64,000 nt of DNA from Yersinia enterocolitica subsp. enterocolitica (lineage in GTDB: Bacteria > Pseudomonadota > Gammaproteobacteria > Enterobacterales > Enterobacteriaceae), in assembly GCF_901472495.1 (NCBI RefSeq), contig NZ_LR590469.1, forward strand, positions 558,001 to 622,000, given 5' to 3'. The notes under the pieces were generated by a model that made no database searches, was not told the DNA's origin, and saw only the letters and a program-made list of their open reading frames with translations. The number at the start of each line of letters is the position of its first letter. Within the stretch, counting starts at the first letter, position 1. The translations under genes and the position numbers were made by a program. This document shows, in pieces, positions 1 through 8,768 of this stretch.

Positions 1-2
1 CT

Positions 3-545
3 TTTCGGCGTATGGCGCAGGAATATCACCATCTGGCGGTGGGGTCATGGGCCAATATGCCCTTACCGGTGATTTTTGCCGGGGTGCTGTTTCTGCTCTA
101 TTTTATCTTTTTTGAACGCACCATCTTTGGTAAGCGCATTCATGCACTGGGGCTGAACAGTCAGGCGGCAAATGCAGCCGGTATTCGGGTAAAACGCTAT
201 TTGTTCTGGACATTAATTATTACCTCAGTGACCTGTGCATTAGCAGGGGTGATCTTATCTGCAAATTTGCGCCAGTTTACGCCTCTTGCGGGTCAGGCCT
301 ATTTGCTGGACGCCATTGCCGCCGTATTTATTGGTACCGCGTTTCATGCTCAGGGGCGGCCGAATGTCCCAGGCACCCTCGTCGGAGTGCTGTTTCTTGG
401 CATGGTTGCTAATGGTTTAAATCTATTAGGCCTTGATTTTATTGTTAAAGATGCATTGACCGGCATTATTTTGGTTGGTGCGTTGGCACTGTCATTTATC
501 CAGCGCAATCTTAAACGCTGCCAACGTGCAGTAGCATACGAATAA
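3..545 (+). CDS. Sugar ABC transporter permease, C-terminal part (RbsC-like, cut by window edge)
   Basis: Inner-membrane permease of a carbohydrate ABC importer. The reading frame is open to the first base of the window, so the methionine at position 12 is probably internal. About 177-180 residues are visible, whereas RbsC/XylH-type permeases have roughly 320, so the N-terminal third to half is missing. Several hydrophobic membrane segments are evident, and the stretch GKRIHALGLNSQAANAAGIRV is the cytoplasmic loop typical of this family that contacts the ATPase. The gene ends 9 bp before a PfkB-type kinase on the same strand, which suggests an import-and-phosphorylate operon. The substrate cannot be told from sequence. 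Confidence 0.85.
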   Translation, partial: FRRMAQEYHHLAVGSWANMPLPVIFAGVLFLLYFIFFERTIFGKRIHALGLNSQAANAAGIRVKRYLFWTLIITSVTCALAGVILSANLRQFTPLAGQAYLLDAIAAVFIGTAFHAQGRPNVPGTLVGVLFLGMVANGLNLLGLDFIVKDALTGIILVGALALSFIQRNLKRCQRAVAYE

Positions 546-554
546 GGAAATGCA

Positions 555-1499
555 GTGAGTAAATTTGATGCGGTGTTTGTTGGCCTGACCATTTTAGATA
601 TTGCCGGGCGTCCGGTCACCGGTATTCCTGAAAAGGGCGGGGTGCATTTTATCGATCAAATTCGTCTTAACCCTGCGGGGACTGCCAGTGGTGCGGCGAT
701 GAATGCCGCCAAGTTGGGTATTCATACCGCGACTTCTGCTTGTCTGGGAGAGGATGAGAAAGCCGATTTTATTCTGAGTGTTTATCATAAGTTGGGTATT
801 GATAGCTCGCTTATCCAGCGCACCACGCAAGCAGAAACCTCAGCCACAATTTTGACTATTCGACCTGATGGTGAGCGCCCCGCGTTGCATTGTCGAGGGG
901 CATCTGACCACTGGTATGTCGATGATACTGATTTTGATACGGTATGCGACACCCGATTTTTGCACCACGGCGGTAGCGGGTTACTGGCTGCGATGGACAA
1001 AGGCCAAAGCGCGCGGCTTTTGCATCATGCAAAAAGCAAAGGCGTGGTCACCAGTTTTGACCTCATCGCGCCTAACTCACAAACGCTATCATTATTAAAA
1101 CCGATGCTCGCAGATATTGATTATTTTATGCCAGCATTAGAAGAGGCTGCTTTTATCTCTGGCCTGGATAATCTGCAGGATATTGGGCAGTTCTTCCTCG
1201 ATTTAGGAGTGGGTACCTGTATCTTTAAAGCCGGATCGCAAGGGTCTTATGTGATAAGTTCGCACCAGAATTTCCGAGTGCCTGCCTATCAGGTGGCAGT
1301 GTCAGATACTACCGGTTGTGGTGACAGTTACTGCGGTGGATTTATTGCCGGGCTAGCTAATGGCTGGTCACTGGAACAGGCTTGTGAACTCGGTTCGGCA
1401 GTCGCGGGATTAGTGGCAACCGGTTTAGGATCGGATGCCGGAGTGGTGAATTGGGGGCATACGCTTGATTTTATGGCACATACCCCCAGATTGAACTGA
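555..1499 (+). CDS. PfkB/ribokinase-family carbohydrate kinase
   Basis: Cytoplasmic sugar or nucleoside kinase of 314 residues, normal length for the family. It starts at GTG with AAGGAAA upstream. The N-terminal half has the sugar-binding region with a GTASGAAMNAAKLG segment, and the C-terminal PfkB signature DTTGCGDSYCGGF carries the catalytic aspartate and anion hole. It follows the ABC permease gene by 9 bp, so it probably phosphorylates the imported substrate. Fructokinase, ribokinase and pseudouridine-kinase-like activities are all possible. Confidence 0.85.
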   Translation: MSKFDAVFVGLTILDIAGRPVTGIPEKGGVHFIDQIRLNPAGTASGAAMNAAKLGIHTATSACLGEDEKADFILSVYHKLGIDSSLIQRTTQAETSATILTIRPDGERPALHCRGASDHWYVDDTDFDTVCDTRFLHHGGSGLLAAMDKGQSARLLHHAKSKGVVTSFDLIAPNSQTLSLLKPMLADIDYFMPALEEAAFISGLDNLQDIGQFFLDLGVGTCIFKAGSQGSYVISSHQNFRVPAYQVAVSDTTGCGDSYCGGFIAGLANGWSLEQACELGSAVAGLVATGLGSDAGVVNWGHTLDFMAHTPRLN

Positions 1500-1523
1500 A
1501 AAGCACTACTCAATATAGTCGGC

Positions 1524-2540
1524 TCAGTTATAGCGATATAATAAAGGCTCATTGCGTAGAAAACGTTCAATATCCTGCGCAATCATGGCGGTATGTTTAA
1601 CCAGCGTCTCATGTGTAGCACCTGCAATATGCGGGGTGATAACCACATTATCAAACTCATGAATAAAAGGATGATTGGCGTGGATTGGCTCATGGGCATA
1701 GACGTCTAACGCCGCACCAGCCAGTTGTTTGTGCCGCAAGGCATCAACTAAATGTTGCTCAACTACCACTGCCGCGCGTGAAGTATTAATAAAATAAGCC
1801 TCTGGTTTCATTAACGAAAACAAACGCGTATCAATTAATCCTACGGTTTGCGGGGTGACTTTCACATGTAAAGTGACAAAGTCAGACTGACTGAAGAGCC
1901 GCTCCAATGTGGTTTTGTGGATGCCTGGTTCGTCCAATTCGACCTCTGAAACATAAGGGTCGGCTACCAACAGCTGCATGCCGAAAGCTCGCGCAATACG
2001 CCCAACGCGCTGCCCAATACTGCCATAACCGACAATCCCCAAGGTTTTATTGCGTAATTCCACTCCTTTAAACACTTCATAAGGGCTGTCTTTGGTCACA
2101 TCCCACACTACATCGGTTTTTAGCCCAGCATTGCCCGGCGTGGTTGCCGTGAATTGCCTCTGTTTCAGAGCGCTATGCGCCTGCGGAATGTGGCGAGCCA
2201 GATTCAGCATCAGTGCAATCGTTAATTCTGCCGCAGCATCAGAATTGCGCCCCGGAGTATAAACAACCGGAATGCCCCGCTCTGTTGCCGCATTCACATC
2301 GATATTGACCGGATTGGCACGAGTGCAGGCAATGAGCTTCAGTTGCGGGCAAGCTTTAATCACTCGGGCAGTAATATCGTCATAACTGGTGACCAGAAAA
2401 TCAGCATCGTGGCCGAGTGCAATCAACTGTTCCTCACTCAGTTTGGGTTTCCCTGCCGCCCAACCACTGATAACCAATTCGCCAAGCTGATGGAAATGGT
2501 CCAGACTGCCGGCATATTCTGCGGTAAAGAGCGTTTTCAT
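1524..2540 (-). CDS. D-isomer-specific 2-hydroxyacid dehydrogenase (SerA-like)
   Basis: NAD-dependent dehydrogenase of 338 residues. The Rossmann motif GIVGYGSIGQRVGRI binds NAD. The later NTSRAAVV, DVYAHEP and TPHIAGATHE segments hold the usual catalytic Arg, Glu and His. There is no ACT domain, so it is unlikely to be the biosynthetic SerA. It overlaps the upstream FGGY kinase gene by 4 bp and is therefore co-transcribed and translationally coupled. The pair converges on the ABC/PfkB genes with about 25 bp between stops. It probably acts in catabolism of a sugar acid or polyol; the substrate is unknown. Confidence 0.85.
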   Translation of the reverse strand: MKTLFTAEYAGSLDHFHQLGELVISGWAAGKPKLSEEQLIALGHDADFLVTSYDDITARVIKACPQLKLIACTRANPVNIDVNAATERGIPVVYTPGRNSDAAAELTIALMLNLARHIPQAHSALKQRQFTATTPGNAGLKTDVVWDVTKDSPYEVFKGVELRNKTLGIVGYGSIGQRVGRIARAFGMQLLVADPYVSEVELDEPGIHKTTLERLFSQSDFVTLHVKVTPQTVGLIDTRLFSLMKPEAYFINTSRAAVVVEQHLVDALRHKQLAGAALDVYAHEPIHANHPFIHEFDNVVITPHIAGATHETLVKHTAMIAQDIERFLRNEPLLYRYN

Positions 2541-4054
2541 AGATTGTCCTGAGAATGATATTTAGCGCCATTAAGTTGGCTTAAGGCCTGTTCTCTGGCT
2601 TGCCAAACGGGCTGTAGCGCATCGCGTAGCTGACGGAAAACAGGGTAAAGCGCGTTATAGATAGGCATTTGTTGTGGGTCGGGGGTGTAGGTCGTGATGT
2701 TATCGAGTGAATCTACCAGAGAAGCCGTTTGTCCGATGGCTTGGGCTGCCAACATGGCGGCCCCGCGGGCACCCAACTCTTTTACTTGCCGGGTGACGAC
2801 CTCGCGGCCAGTGCAATCAGCAATAATTTGCAACCACAGGCTGGAGGCCGCACCGCCACCTGCCAAGTACAGACGTTCCCCCGCGGGATAATCAGCGAGA
2901 GAATCCTTAATGGCATATGCCAGACCTTCAAAAACTGCCCGTAACAGGTGGTGGTCAGTGGTGTGTTGACTGATACCGAAAAAACCGGCGCGCGCAGATG
3001 GGCTGTAAAATGGTGCTCGTTCGCCATTGATATAGGGCTGATAAAATACCCCACTACAACCAGCTGGCACGGCCTCAAGTTGGCTGCTGATTTGCAAGAA
3101 ATCTTTGCTGTCGGTGAGTTGTGACAGCGCCCAATCAATATTGGGAGTGCCAGATTGCAGAGCAAATAGATTGATATAATTGCCACTTAACGCATGAGGG
3201 ACAAAGCGGGTTTGCCGATTAATCCGTTTGAGATCATGGCAAACAATGCCAGTACAGCAAGTGGTGCCGAGGATGGTATACACATCGCCATGATTCACTG
3301 CCCCTATTCCTAGTGCGGTTGTCGAAACATCCAGCGCACCGGCACAAACAGGGATACCCACTTCTAATCCGGTAATTTGCGCGACCTGCCTGGTGATGTG
3401 GCCTGCAATAGCAGCTGATGGCAACAACGGCGGGAATAATCGAGCAGTATGCGTTATTCCTAATTGCGACAGAACCTCATTTGATAATTCACCGCGCTGC
3501 AAATCGAGTAATGAGGTGCCGGTATCACTGATTTCCAGCCAGGATTCCCCTGTCAGTTGATAGCGAATCCAGTCTTTGGCAAAAAAGAAGCGCTCTGCTT
3601 GCACCAATGTTTCAGGTTCATATTGCTGTAACCAACGGAGGATTATGCTGCTATTGCACGGCAATAAGGGCGTGCCGCTGATGGCGAACAGCTGTTCTTC
3701 CAGACCCGGTTGTTGCTTAAAATACTCAACCAATGCGGCGCTACGCGTGTCACTCCACAAGATAGCATTACGTACCGGTCGCCCCTGTTTATCCACTAAC
3801 CAGACACCTTCTCCTTGCCCGGTTATGCCAATAGAACGAATTTTATTTTGCCGTAATAAAGGCGAGTCCATTACCGTTTTCAAGGTGGAAACCACCCCGA
3901 ACCAAAGGCTTTGCATATCTTGTTCTGCATAGCCGGAATGGGGAGATAGAGTGAGATTATTGACGGATGCAACCAGACACTCATTAAAATGGGTGTCAAA
4001 TAGTACTGATTTTACTTTTGAGGTTCCTACGTCAATTCCGAGATAATAATCCAT
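2537..4054 (-). CDS. FGGY-family carbohydrate kinase (xylulokinase-like)
   Basis: ATP-dependent sugar kinase of 505 residues, typical for FGGY kinases. The N-terminal phosphate-binding motif LGIDVGTSKVKSVLFD opens the actin-like fold. The middle has the GAGALDVSTTALG-like region and the C-terminal domain has the adenosine motif LAGGGAASSLW followed by KELGARGAAMLAA. The start is the ATG ahead of DYYLGIDVG; the ribosome site is weak. It is first in a two-gene unit with the 2-hydroxyacid dehydrogenase. Xylulose, L-xylulose and erythritol-type substrates all occur in close relatives, so I leave the substrate open. Confidence 0.85.
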   Translation of the reverse strand: MDYYLGIDVGTSKVKSVLFDTHFNECLVASVNNLTLSPHSGYAEQDMQSLWFGVVSTLKTVMDSPLLRQNKIRSIGITGQGEGVWLVDKQGRPVRNAILWSDTRSAALVEYFKQQPGLEEQLFAISGTPLLPCNSSIILRWLQQYEPETLVQAERFFFAKDWIRYQLTGESWLEISDTGTSLLDLQRGELSNEVLSQLGITHTARLFPPLLPSAAIAGHITRQVAQITGLEVGIPVCAGALDVSTTALGIGAVNHGDVYTILGTTCCTGIVCHDLKRINRQTRFVPHALSGNYINLFALQSGTPNIDWALSQLTDSKDFLQISSQLEAVPAGCSGVFYQPYINGERAPFYSPSARAGFFGISQHTTDHHLLRAVFEGLAYAIKDSLADYPAGERLYLAGGGAASSLWLQIIADCTGREVVTRQVKELGARGAAMLAAQAIGQTASLVDSLDNITTYTPDPQQMPIYNALYPVFRQLRDALQPVWQAREQALSQLNGAKYHSQDNL

Positions 4055-4392
4055 CGGGTATTACCATTATAAAAGTCATAATGTTCTGAGTATAAAGGGC
4101 TGTGTACTTAGTAAGATACTGATCCAATATGCTTTTTATTGGATAGTAAAGTTGAAAATTAGCTTAGGGTTACGATGAGGAAATTGGCTGAAATAACACA
4201 CCATCTCAATATTTAACTGTGATGAAAATGGGAAAAAGCATGGTAATCACAAATATAATGGCTAAAGCAGGTTTTCTATTTTAATGAGTGGCCGCGGGAA
4301 TATTATTTTTAAATGTCCACGGATAGTGCTGGATTTACAATATAAAAATGAGTTTGAGCTAAAAATAGAATAGTTAATTTAATCTATTACTG
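4055..4392. other. Intergenic stretch, AT-rich
   Basis: 338 bases between the FGGY kinase start and the chaperone fragment. It contains a small inverted repeat, ATCCAATA with TATTGGAT at about 4112-4133, and presumably the kinase promoter. I could not find the missing 5' part of the chaperone gene here; an in-frame TAA at 4375-4377 closes that frame. Confidence 0.5.
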
Positions 4393-4905
4393 GTGACTAA
4401 ATTGGTCGACCTGGATGGCAAAAATCTGAGTAAACAAATTTTGATTTCCCCGCCGGTAACACGAATTGATGCAGGGCAAAGCCAGCAAGTTAACTTTGTA
4501 TTGAAGAAAGGTACCGCATTGGATTCAGAAGTCCTGTTAAAAGCTTCGTTTGAAGGTGTTGAGCAGGTGCCGGGTAATGCGACTGTGATGCCAATTCGTC
4601 AGGAAATTGGTTTTCTTATCCAGCCAAATTCTGTGCCACAGATTAAAACCCCATGGCAAGAATTGGTTTTATCCACCTCAGGTAATAACTTAATGATTAA
4701 AAACCCGAGCAAGCATGTGGTTCGCCTTGGCCCTCAGGTGATTTTAGTCCCAAGCAATGAGGTTGTTCCTTTGGGCAGCCCGTATATTATGTCGGGCGAA
4801 ACCAAACAATTTGCCATTAAGTCATCACCCACTTCAGTGAAAGTCACACCACTGAGCCGCTATGGTTTTGTACAACCCGAAGTTACTGTGCCGGTTACAC
4901 GCTAA
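4393..4905 (+). pseudogene. 5'-truncated periplasmic fimbrial chaperone (PapD family)
   Basis: The remaining 170 residues match the C-terminal two thirds of a chaperone-usher chaperone: a PPVTRIDAGQSQQVNFVL strand, then the second immunoglobulin-like domain ending SRYGFVQPEVTVPV. The signal peptide, the first strand and the conserved basic residue of the pilin-binding cleft are absent. The family's precursors are normally about 230-250 residues. A TAA in frame at 4375-4377 closes the frame just upstream and the only start is a GTG without a clear ribosome site. No usher or pilin gene is adjacent, so this is an orphan remnant of a lost fimbrial operon. Confidence 0.75.
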
Positions 4906-4927
4906 TAGCGATGAGCCAGCCAACACG

Positions 4928-4953
4928 AAAAGCGGTCAATTATGGCCGCTTTT
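4928..4953. terminator. Bidirectional hairpin terminator
   Basis: AAAAGCGG and CCGCTTTT form an 8-bp stem with A- and T-rich flanks. It lies between the chaperone fragment and the converging small minus-strand gene and could stop transcription from both sides. Confidence 0.6.
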
Positions 4954-4981
4954 GAATTAATAAGGTGGGGAACTGAGAGGG

Positions 4982-5074
4982 TTAGTTGTCTTTTTTCTTG
5001 CCAAAAATTTTCAGTAAGGCACCAACGGCACAACCAATCACAACACCTAAAATCACCCATTCAGTAAATGACAT
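4982..5074 (-). CDS. Small single-span membrane protein, 30 residues
   Basis: The minus strand encodes 30 residues beginning MSFTEWVILGVVIGCAVGAL and ending in a basic KIFGKKKDN tail. That is one hydrophobic span with a positively charged cytoplasmic end, the usual form of small bacterial membrane proteins. An AAGGG ribosome site lies about 8 bases before the ATG. The cysteine sits within the span. The gene stands downstream of glgC with about 90 bp between. I do not recognise a characterised homologue, and function is unknown. The combination of start site, hydrophobicity and charge pattern makes chance unlikely. Confidence 0.65.
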   Translation of the reverse strand: MSFTEWVILGVVIGCAVGALLKIFGKKKDN

Positions 5075-5164
5075 ATTCAGACCCTTTTATTCGTTTGGGC
5101 TGATTATATAAATTATTCCCTGCTTGTCCATGTCTGCCCGCCCAACATTAATAACATCCCAGCG

Positions 5165-6442
5165 TTATAGCTTTGCCAACATCTCTCGGGTAACCAATAC
5201 AATACCGCTTTCAGAACGATAGAAACGGCGAGCATCTTCATCTGCGTTTTCGCCAATGACCATGCCCTCGGGGATAATACTGGCGCGGTCTACGACACAG
5301 CGGTGCAACCGACAAGAGCGGCCCACATTGACGTCGGGTAGTAATACACAAGAATCAATATTACAGAACGAATTGATTCGCACGCGGGAAAATAGTACCG
5401 AGTTGAATACCACGGAACCGGAGATAAAACAGCCGCCGGACACCAACGTATTCATGGTCATGCCATGACTGCCAGAGCGATCCTGAACAAATTTTGCTGG
5501 TGGCAATGGCTCCGCATAGGTGCGTATTGGCCAATGTGAATCATACATATCCAGCTCTGGTGTAATAGCCGCCTGATCGAGGTTAGCTTGCCAATAGGCA
5601 TCTAACGTCCCGACATCACGCCAATAATCAGGGGCATCGGGCGAGGTAGAAACACAAGATAATGAGAACGGATGTGCCCAAACATGACCCTGTTCGGTGA
5701 TTTTCGGCAGAATATCTTTGCCAAAGTCATGGCTGCTATTTTCGTCCGCATGATCACTTTCAAGCAGACCAAACAGGAACTCTGCGTTAAATACATAAAT
5801 CCCCATGCTGGCCAGACTGCTATTGGGTTTACCGGGCAGAGTAGGAGGATCTTCAGGTTTTTCCCAAAACATTTTCACCTGTAGCTGCTCGGAGACTTCC
5901 ATCACACCGAAGGCCGTCGCTTCCGTCTTGGGGACTTCAATGCAAGCTACAGTACAAGCCGCACCACTTTCTACGTGATCGAGCAGCATGCGCGAGTAAT
6001 CCATTTTATAGATATGGTCACCTGCCAAAATCACCACATATTCAGCACGATAGCGGCGGATAATATCCAGATTCTGGAAAACAGCATCTGCGGTACCGGT
6101 ATACCAATGTTCTCGTCCTTGACGTTGTTGTGCCGGCAACAAATCAACAAACTCGTTCATCTCTTCACTGAGAAATGACCAGCCATGCTGGATATGTTGC
6201 ACCAAGGTATGAGACTGATACTGAGTTATCACACCGATACGGCGAATGCCCGAATTAAGGCAATTTGATAGTGCGAAGTCGATAATGCGGTATTTTCCGC
6301 CGAAGTGAACAGCGGGTTTTGCTCGGACAGACGTAAGGTCTTTAAGGCGTGAACCGCGGCCGCCTGCAAGAATCAGGGCTACGGCTTTATTGGGAAGTTG
6401 TCTGGCCGACATGACTCTGTCGATATCGCCTGCTTTCCGCAT
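5165..6442 (-). CDS. glgC: Glucose-1-phosphate adenylyltransferase (ADP-glucose pyrophosphorylase)
   Basis: Makes ADP-glucose and pyrophosphate from glucose-1-phosphate and ATP, the committed step of glycogen synthesis. I place the start at the ATG before RKAGDIDRVM, with AAGGAG six bases upstream, giving 425 residues against 431 in E. coli; a longer frame to 6499 lacks a ribosome site. Landmarks are the nucleotide motif LILAGGRGSRLKDLT, the KPAVHFGGKYRIIDF segment, GTADAVFQN, GDHIYKMDY and a C-terminal left-handed beta-helix. No glgB, glgX, glgA or glgP is nearby, so this copy stands apart from any glycogen operon. It diverges from appA. Confidence 0.9.
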   Translation of the reverse strand: MRKAGDIDRVMSARQLPNKAVALILAGGRGSRLKDLTSVRAKPAVHFGGKYRIIDFALSNCLNSGIRRIGVITQYQSHTLVQHIQHGWSFLSEEMNEFVDLLPAQQRQGREHWYTGTADAVFQNLDIIRRYRAEYVVILAGDHIYKMDYSRMLLDHVESGAACTVACIEVPKTEATAFGVMEVSEQLQVKMFWEKPEDPPTLPGKPNSSLASMGIYVFNAEFLFGLLESDHADENSSHDFGKDILPKITEQGHVWAHPFSLSCVSTSPDAPDYWRDVGTLDAYWQANLDQAAITPELDMYDSHWPIRTYAEPLPPAKFVQDRSGSHGMTMNTLVSGGCFISGSVVFNSVLFSRVRINSFCNIDSCVLLPDVNVGRSCRLHRCVVDRASIIPEGMVIGENADEDARRFYRSESGIVLVTREMLAKL

Positions 6443-6772
6443 GTCAGACTCCTTATAATTTGTATGTATAGCCGCTGGATGACAGGCTATATCCATCAAC
6501 CCTATTGCGCTAAATACTGTCCGGTCAGTGACCGGATTGATAGTGCGGGGTTATACCTCCTTTAAGTATTAGTGTCGTTAATAACATAATCGGCTAAATA
6601 TCGTTCTAACAATGAGAAGCGAATCAAGTTTAGCGCGTTCCAGCTTAAAATTTTTCGTCCTTCTATCCCATTTGAAGCGGATGTTTGTTGCTTTCCGCAT
6701 TGTGAGGCCCGCGATCGTCGACCATACTCGATAGGGCAAAAATATTCGTAGTTTTAATAAGGATATAAAATT
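6443..6772. promoter_or_regulatory. Divergent glgC/appA intergenic region
   Basis: 330 bases separate two divergent starts, so it must carry both promoters. The appA start is preceded by AAGGATATAAAATT. I see no operator or riboswitch that I can name with confidence. Confidence 0.4.
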
Positions 6773-8098
6773 ATGTCAGTTGCAAAGAGAAATCTGCACT
6801 TATCCGCACTCACTTTGATAATGGGCTGTTTTACCGCAGGTGCTGCCCCGATTGCTACACCGCCGGCCAGCTACACATTAGAGCGTGTGGTTATTTTGAG
6901 TCGACATGGTGTTCGCTCCCCGACAAAACAAACCCAGCTAATGAATGATGTCACACCTGATAAATGGCCCCTGTGGCCAGTAAAAGCGGGCTATTTAACA
7001 CCGCGAGGGGCTGAGTTAGTGACTTTGATGGGGGGATTTTATGGTGATTATTTCCGCAGCCAAGGGTTGTTGTCTGCGGGGTGTCCGGTAGATGGCTCCG
7101 TTTATGCACAGGCAGATGTTGACCAACGAACCCGCTTAACCGGACAGGCATTCTTGGATGGGATCGCACCGGATTGTGGTCTGAAAGTACATTATCAGGC
7201 TGATTTGAAGAAAGTTGACCCGCTATTTCATACCGTCGAAGCGGGGGTCTGTAAACTGGACTCAGCGAAAACTCATCAGGCTGTTGAGGAGCGATTGGGC
7301 GGGCCATTGAGTGATCTTAGCCAGCGCTATGCCAAACCCTTTGCTCAGATGGGCGAAGTGCTGAATTTTGCAGCATCGCCTTATTGCAAGTCATTGCAAA
7401 AAAATGGAAAAACCTGTGATTTTGCAACTTTTACGGCAAATGAAATTAAGGTAAACGAAGAAGGTACTAAAGTTTCTCTGAGTGGGCCATTGGCACTATC
7501 GTCGACATTGGGTGAAATTTTCCTGTTACAAAACTCACAAGCTATGCCGGATGTGGCCTGGCATCGGCTCAGCGGTGAAGAGAACTGGGTTTCGCTATTG
7601 TCGTTGCACAATGCGCAATTTGATTTGATGGCCAAAACCCCGTATATCGCTCGCCATAAAGGGACCCCGCTGTTGCAACAAATTGATACGGCATTAGTGC
7701 TGCAACGCGATGCCCAAGGGCAAACACTGCCGCTGTCACCGCAAACCAAATTGCTGTTCCTCGGCGGGCATGACACCAATATTGCTAATATCGCTGGTAT
7801 GTTAGGGGCCAATTGGCAATTACCACAGCAACCTGATAATACCCCGCCTGGTGGCGGATTAGTCTTTGAGCTATGGCAGAACCCAGATAATCATCAGCGC
7901 TATGTCGCCGTGAAAATGTTCTATCAAACGATGGATCAGCTGCGAAATGCCGAGAAATTAGATATGAAAAACAACCCAGCTAAAATTGTTCCAATTACCA
8001 TTGAAGGTTGTGAGAACGAGGGTGATAACAAACTTTGCCAACTTGAGACTTTCCAAAAGAAAGTTGCCCAAGTGATAGAGCCAGCTTGCCATATTTAA
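6773..8098 (+). CDS. appA: Periplasmic histidine acid phosphatase / phytase
   Basis: Releases phosphate from phytate and other phosphomonoesters in the periplasm. The 441-residue precursor begins with a signal peptide (residues 1 to about 25, ending near AGAAPIA). The catalytic histidine lies in LSRHGVRSPTK and the proton donor in GGHDTNIAN, the two hallmarks of histidine acid phosphatases. The strings MNDVTPDKWPLWPVK and PDNTPPGGGLVFE match E. coli AppA more closely than Agp, though glucose-1-phosphatase activity is an alternative in this superfamily. Several cysteines fit the disulfide-bonded family. It is transcribed alone, divergent from glgC. Confidence 0.9.
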   Translation: MSVAKRNLHLSALTLIMGCFTAGAAPIATPPASYTLERVVILSRHGVRSPTKQTQLMNDVTPDKWPLWPVKAGYLTPRGAELVTLMGGFYGDYFRSQGLLSAGCPVDGSVYAQADVDQRTRLTGQAFLDGIAPDCGLKVHYQADLKKVDPLFHTVEAGVCKLDSAKTHQAVEERLGGPLSDLSQRYAKPFAQMGEVLNFAASPYCKSLQKNGKTCDFATFTANEIKVNEEGTKVSLSGPLALSSTLGEIFLLQNSQAMPDVAWHRLSGEENWVSLLSLHNAQFDLMAKTPYIARHKGTPLLQQIDTALVLQRDAQGQTLPLSPQTKLLFLGGHDTNIANIAGMLGANWQLPQQPDNTPPGGGLVFELWQNPDNHQRYVAVKMFYQTMDQLRNAEKLDMKNNPAKIVPITIEGCENEGDNKLCQLETFQKKVAQVIEPACHI

Positions 8099-8229
8099 GC
8101 TGAGATTATCTAATGCTCATTAATACCCATCGGGTAAGGTAAAAGCCCATTTGGTAATAGGATATTGCACTATGGGCTATTTAGTATCGGTTATTATCCT
8201 AAGTTTAATAGTTTCTGGCATTATATAAA

Positions 8230-8270
8230 TAAAAAACCGGAGCTTTCTGGTAAATATAGAAAGCCCCGGC
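8230..8270 (-). terminator. Rho-independent terminator of the 66-residue gene
   Basis: Read on the minus strand, CCGGGGCTTTCT pairs with AGAAAGCTCCGG around a 9-base loop and is followed by TTTTTT. It lies about 80 bp beyond the stop of the small minus-strand gene at 8350. Confidence 0.75.
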
Positions 8271-8349
8271 GAAAAAGTGACTAACGCACTGAAAGCAATG
8301 TTGTAATTAGCGGAAGTACTACAGTTTAACTATTACAGTTTAAATACGA

Positions 8350-8550
8350 TTAACCGAGTCTGACTAAATCAAAAGGCACGTAACGTTCACCGGTATGCTG
8401 TAACTCTACAACCGGCTCCCGCTCTGCCTGTACAGGTGCCAGACCTTCAGCATGAATAGCCTTTGCTACGTCAATTTCCCCAGTTTGCGCGACCATAACA
8501 CGTTTGCCAGGAATAATTTGGTTTCTATTTCTGTCATAGACCTTAATCAT
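8350..8550 (-). CDS. Conserved-looking hypothetical protein, 66 residues
   Basis: A soluble, charged 66-residue protein starting MIKVYDRNRNQIIPGKRVMV. The ATG at 8550 is preceded by GGAGG at ideal spacing; a TTG four codons upstream would use the ribosome site itself and is rejected. There is no signal peptide or membrane span. The N-terminal half looks like a small beta-rich fold and the end (GERYVPFDLVRLG) is also beta-prone. It has its own terminator downstream, so it is a real single-gene unit. I do not recognise a family. Confidence 0.6.
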   Translation of the reverse strand: MIKVYDRNRNQIIPGKRVMVAQTGEIDVAKAIHAEGLAPVQAEREPVVELQHTGERYVPFDLVRLG

Positions 8551-8702
8551 ATTAACCTCCAATAGTTATCTGATAAGGCTAAATAACTGCCAGGCGCAAC
8601 CTTCACACCTATATATTATGGAGTTGGCTTACATTCTGCGAAAAATGATATTTATTTTTTTCTCAGGGATCAAGTCGTATAAACATTTTTTTTTTAGGAA
8701 AT

Positions 8703-8747
8703 GTGCCTACTGAAAATCCACTTTGTCAGCGGATTTTCAGTAGGCAC
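8703..8747. repeat. Perfect 17-bp inverted repeat (hairpin) downstream of kdoO
   Basis: GTGCCTACTGAAAATCC and its exact complement flank an 11-base loop. It sits just beyond the kdoO stop. A T-run lies on the plus-strand 5' side rather than after the hairpin, so in the kdoO transcript the stem is followed by A residues. It is therefore an atypical terminator or an RNA-stabilising stem. Confidence 0.7.
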
Positions 8748-8768
8748 TCGACAACAGAAAGCGATGCG

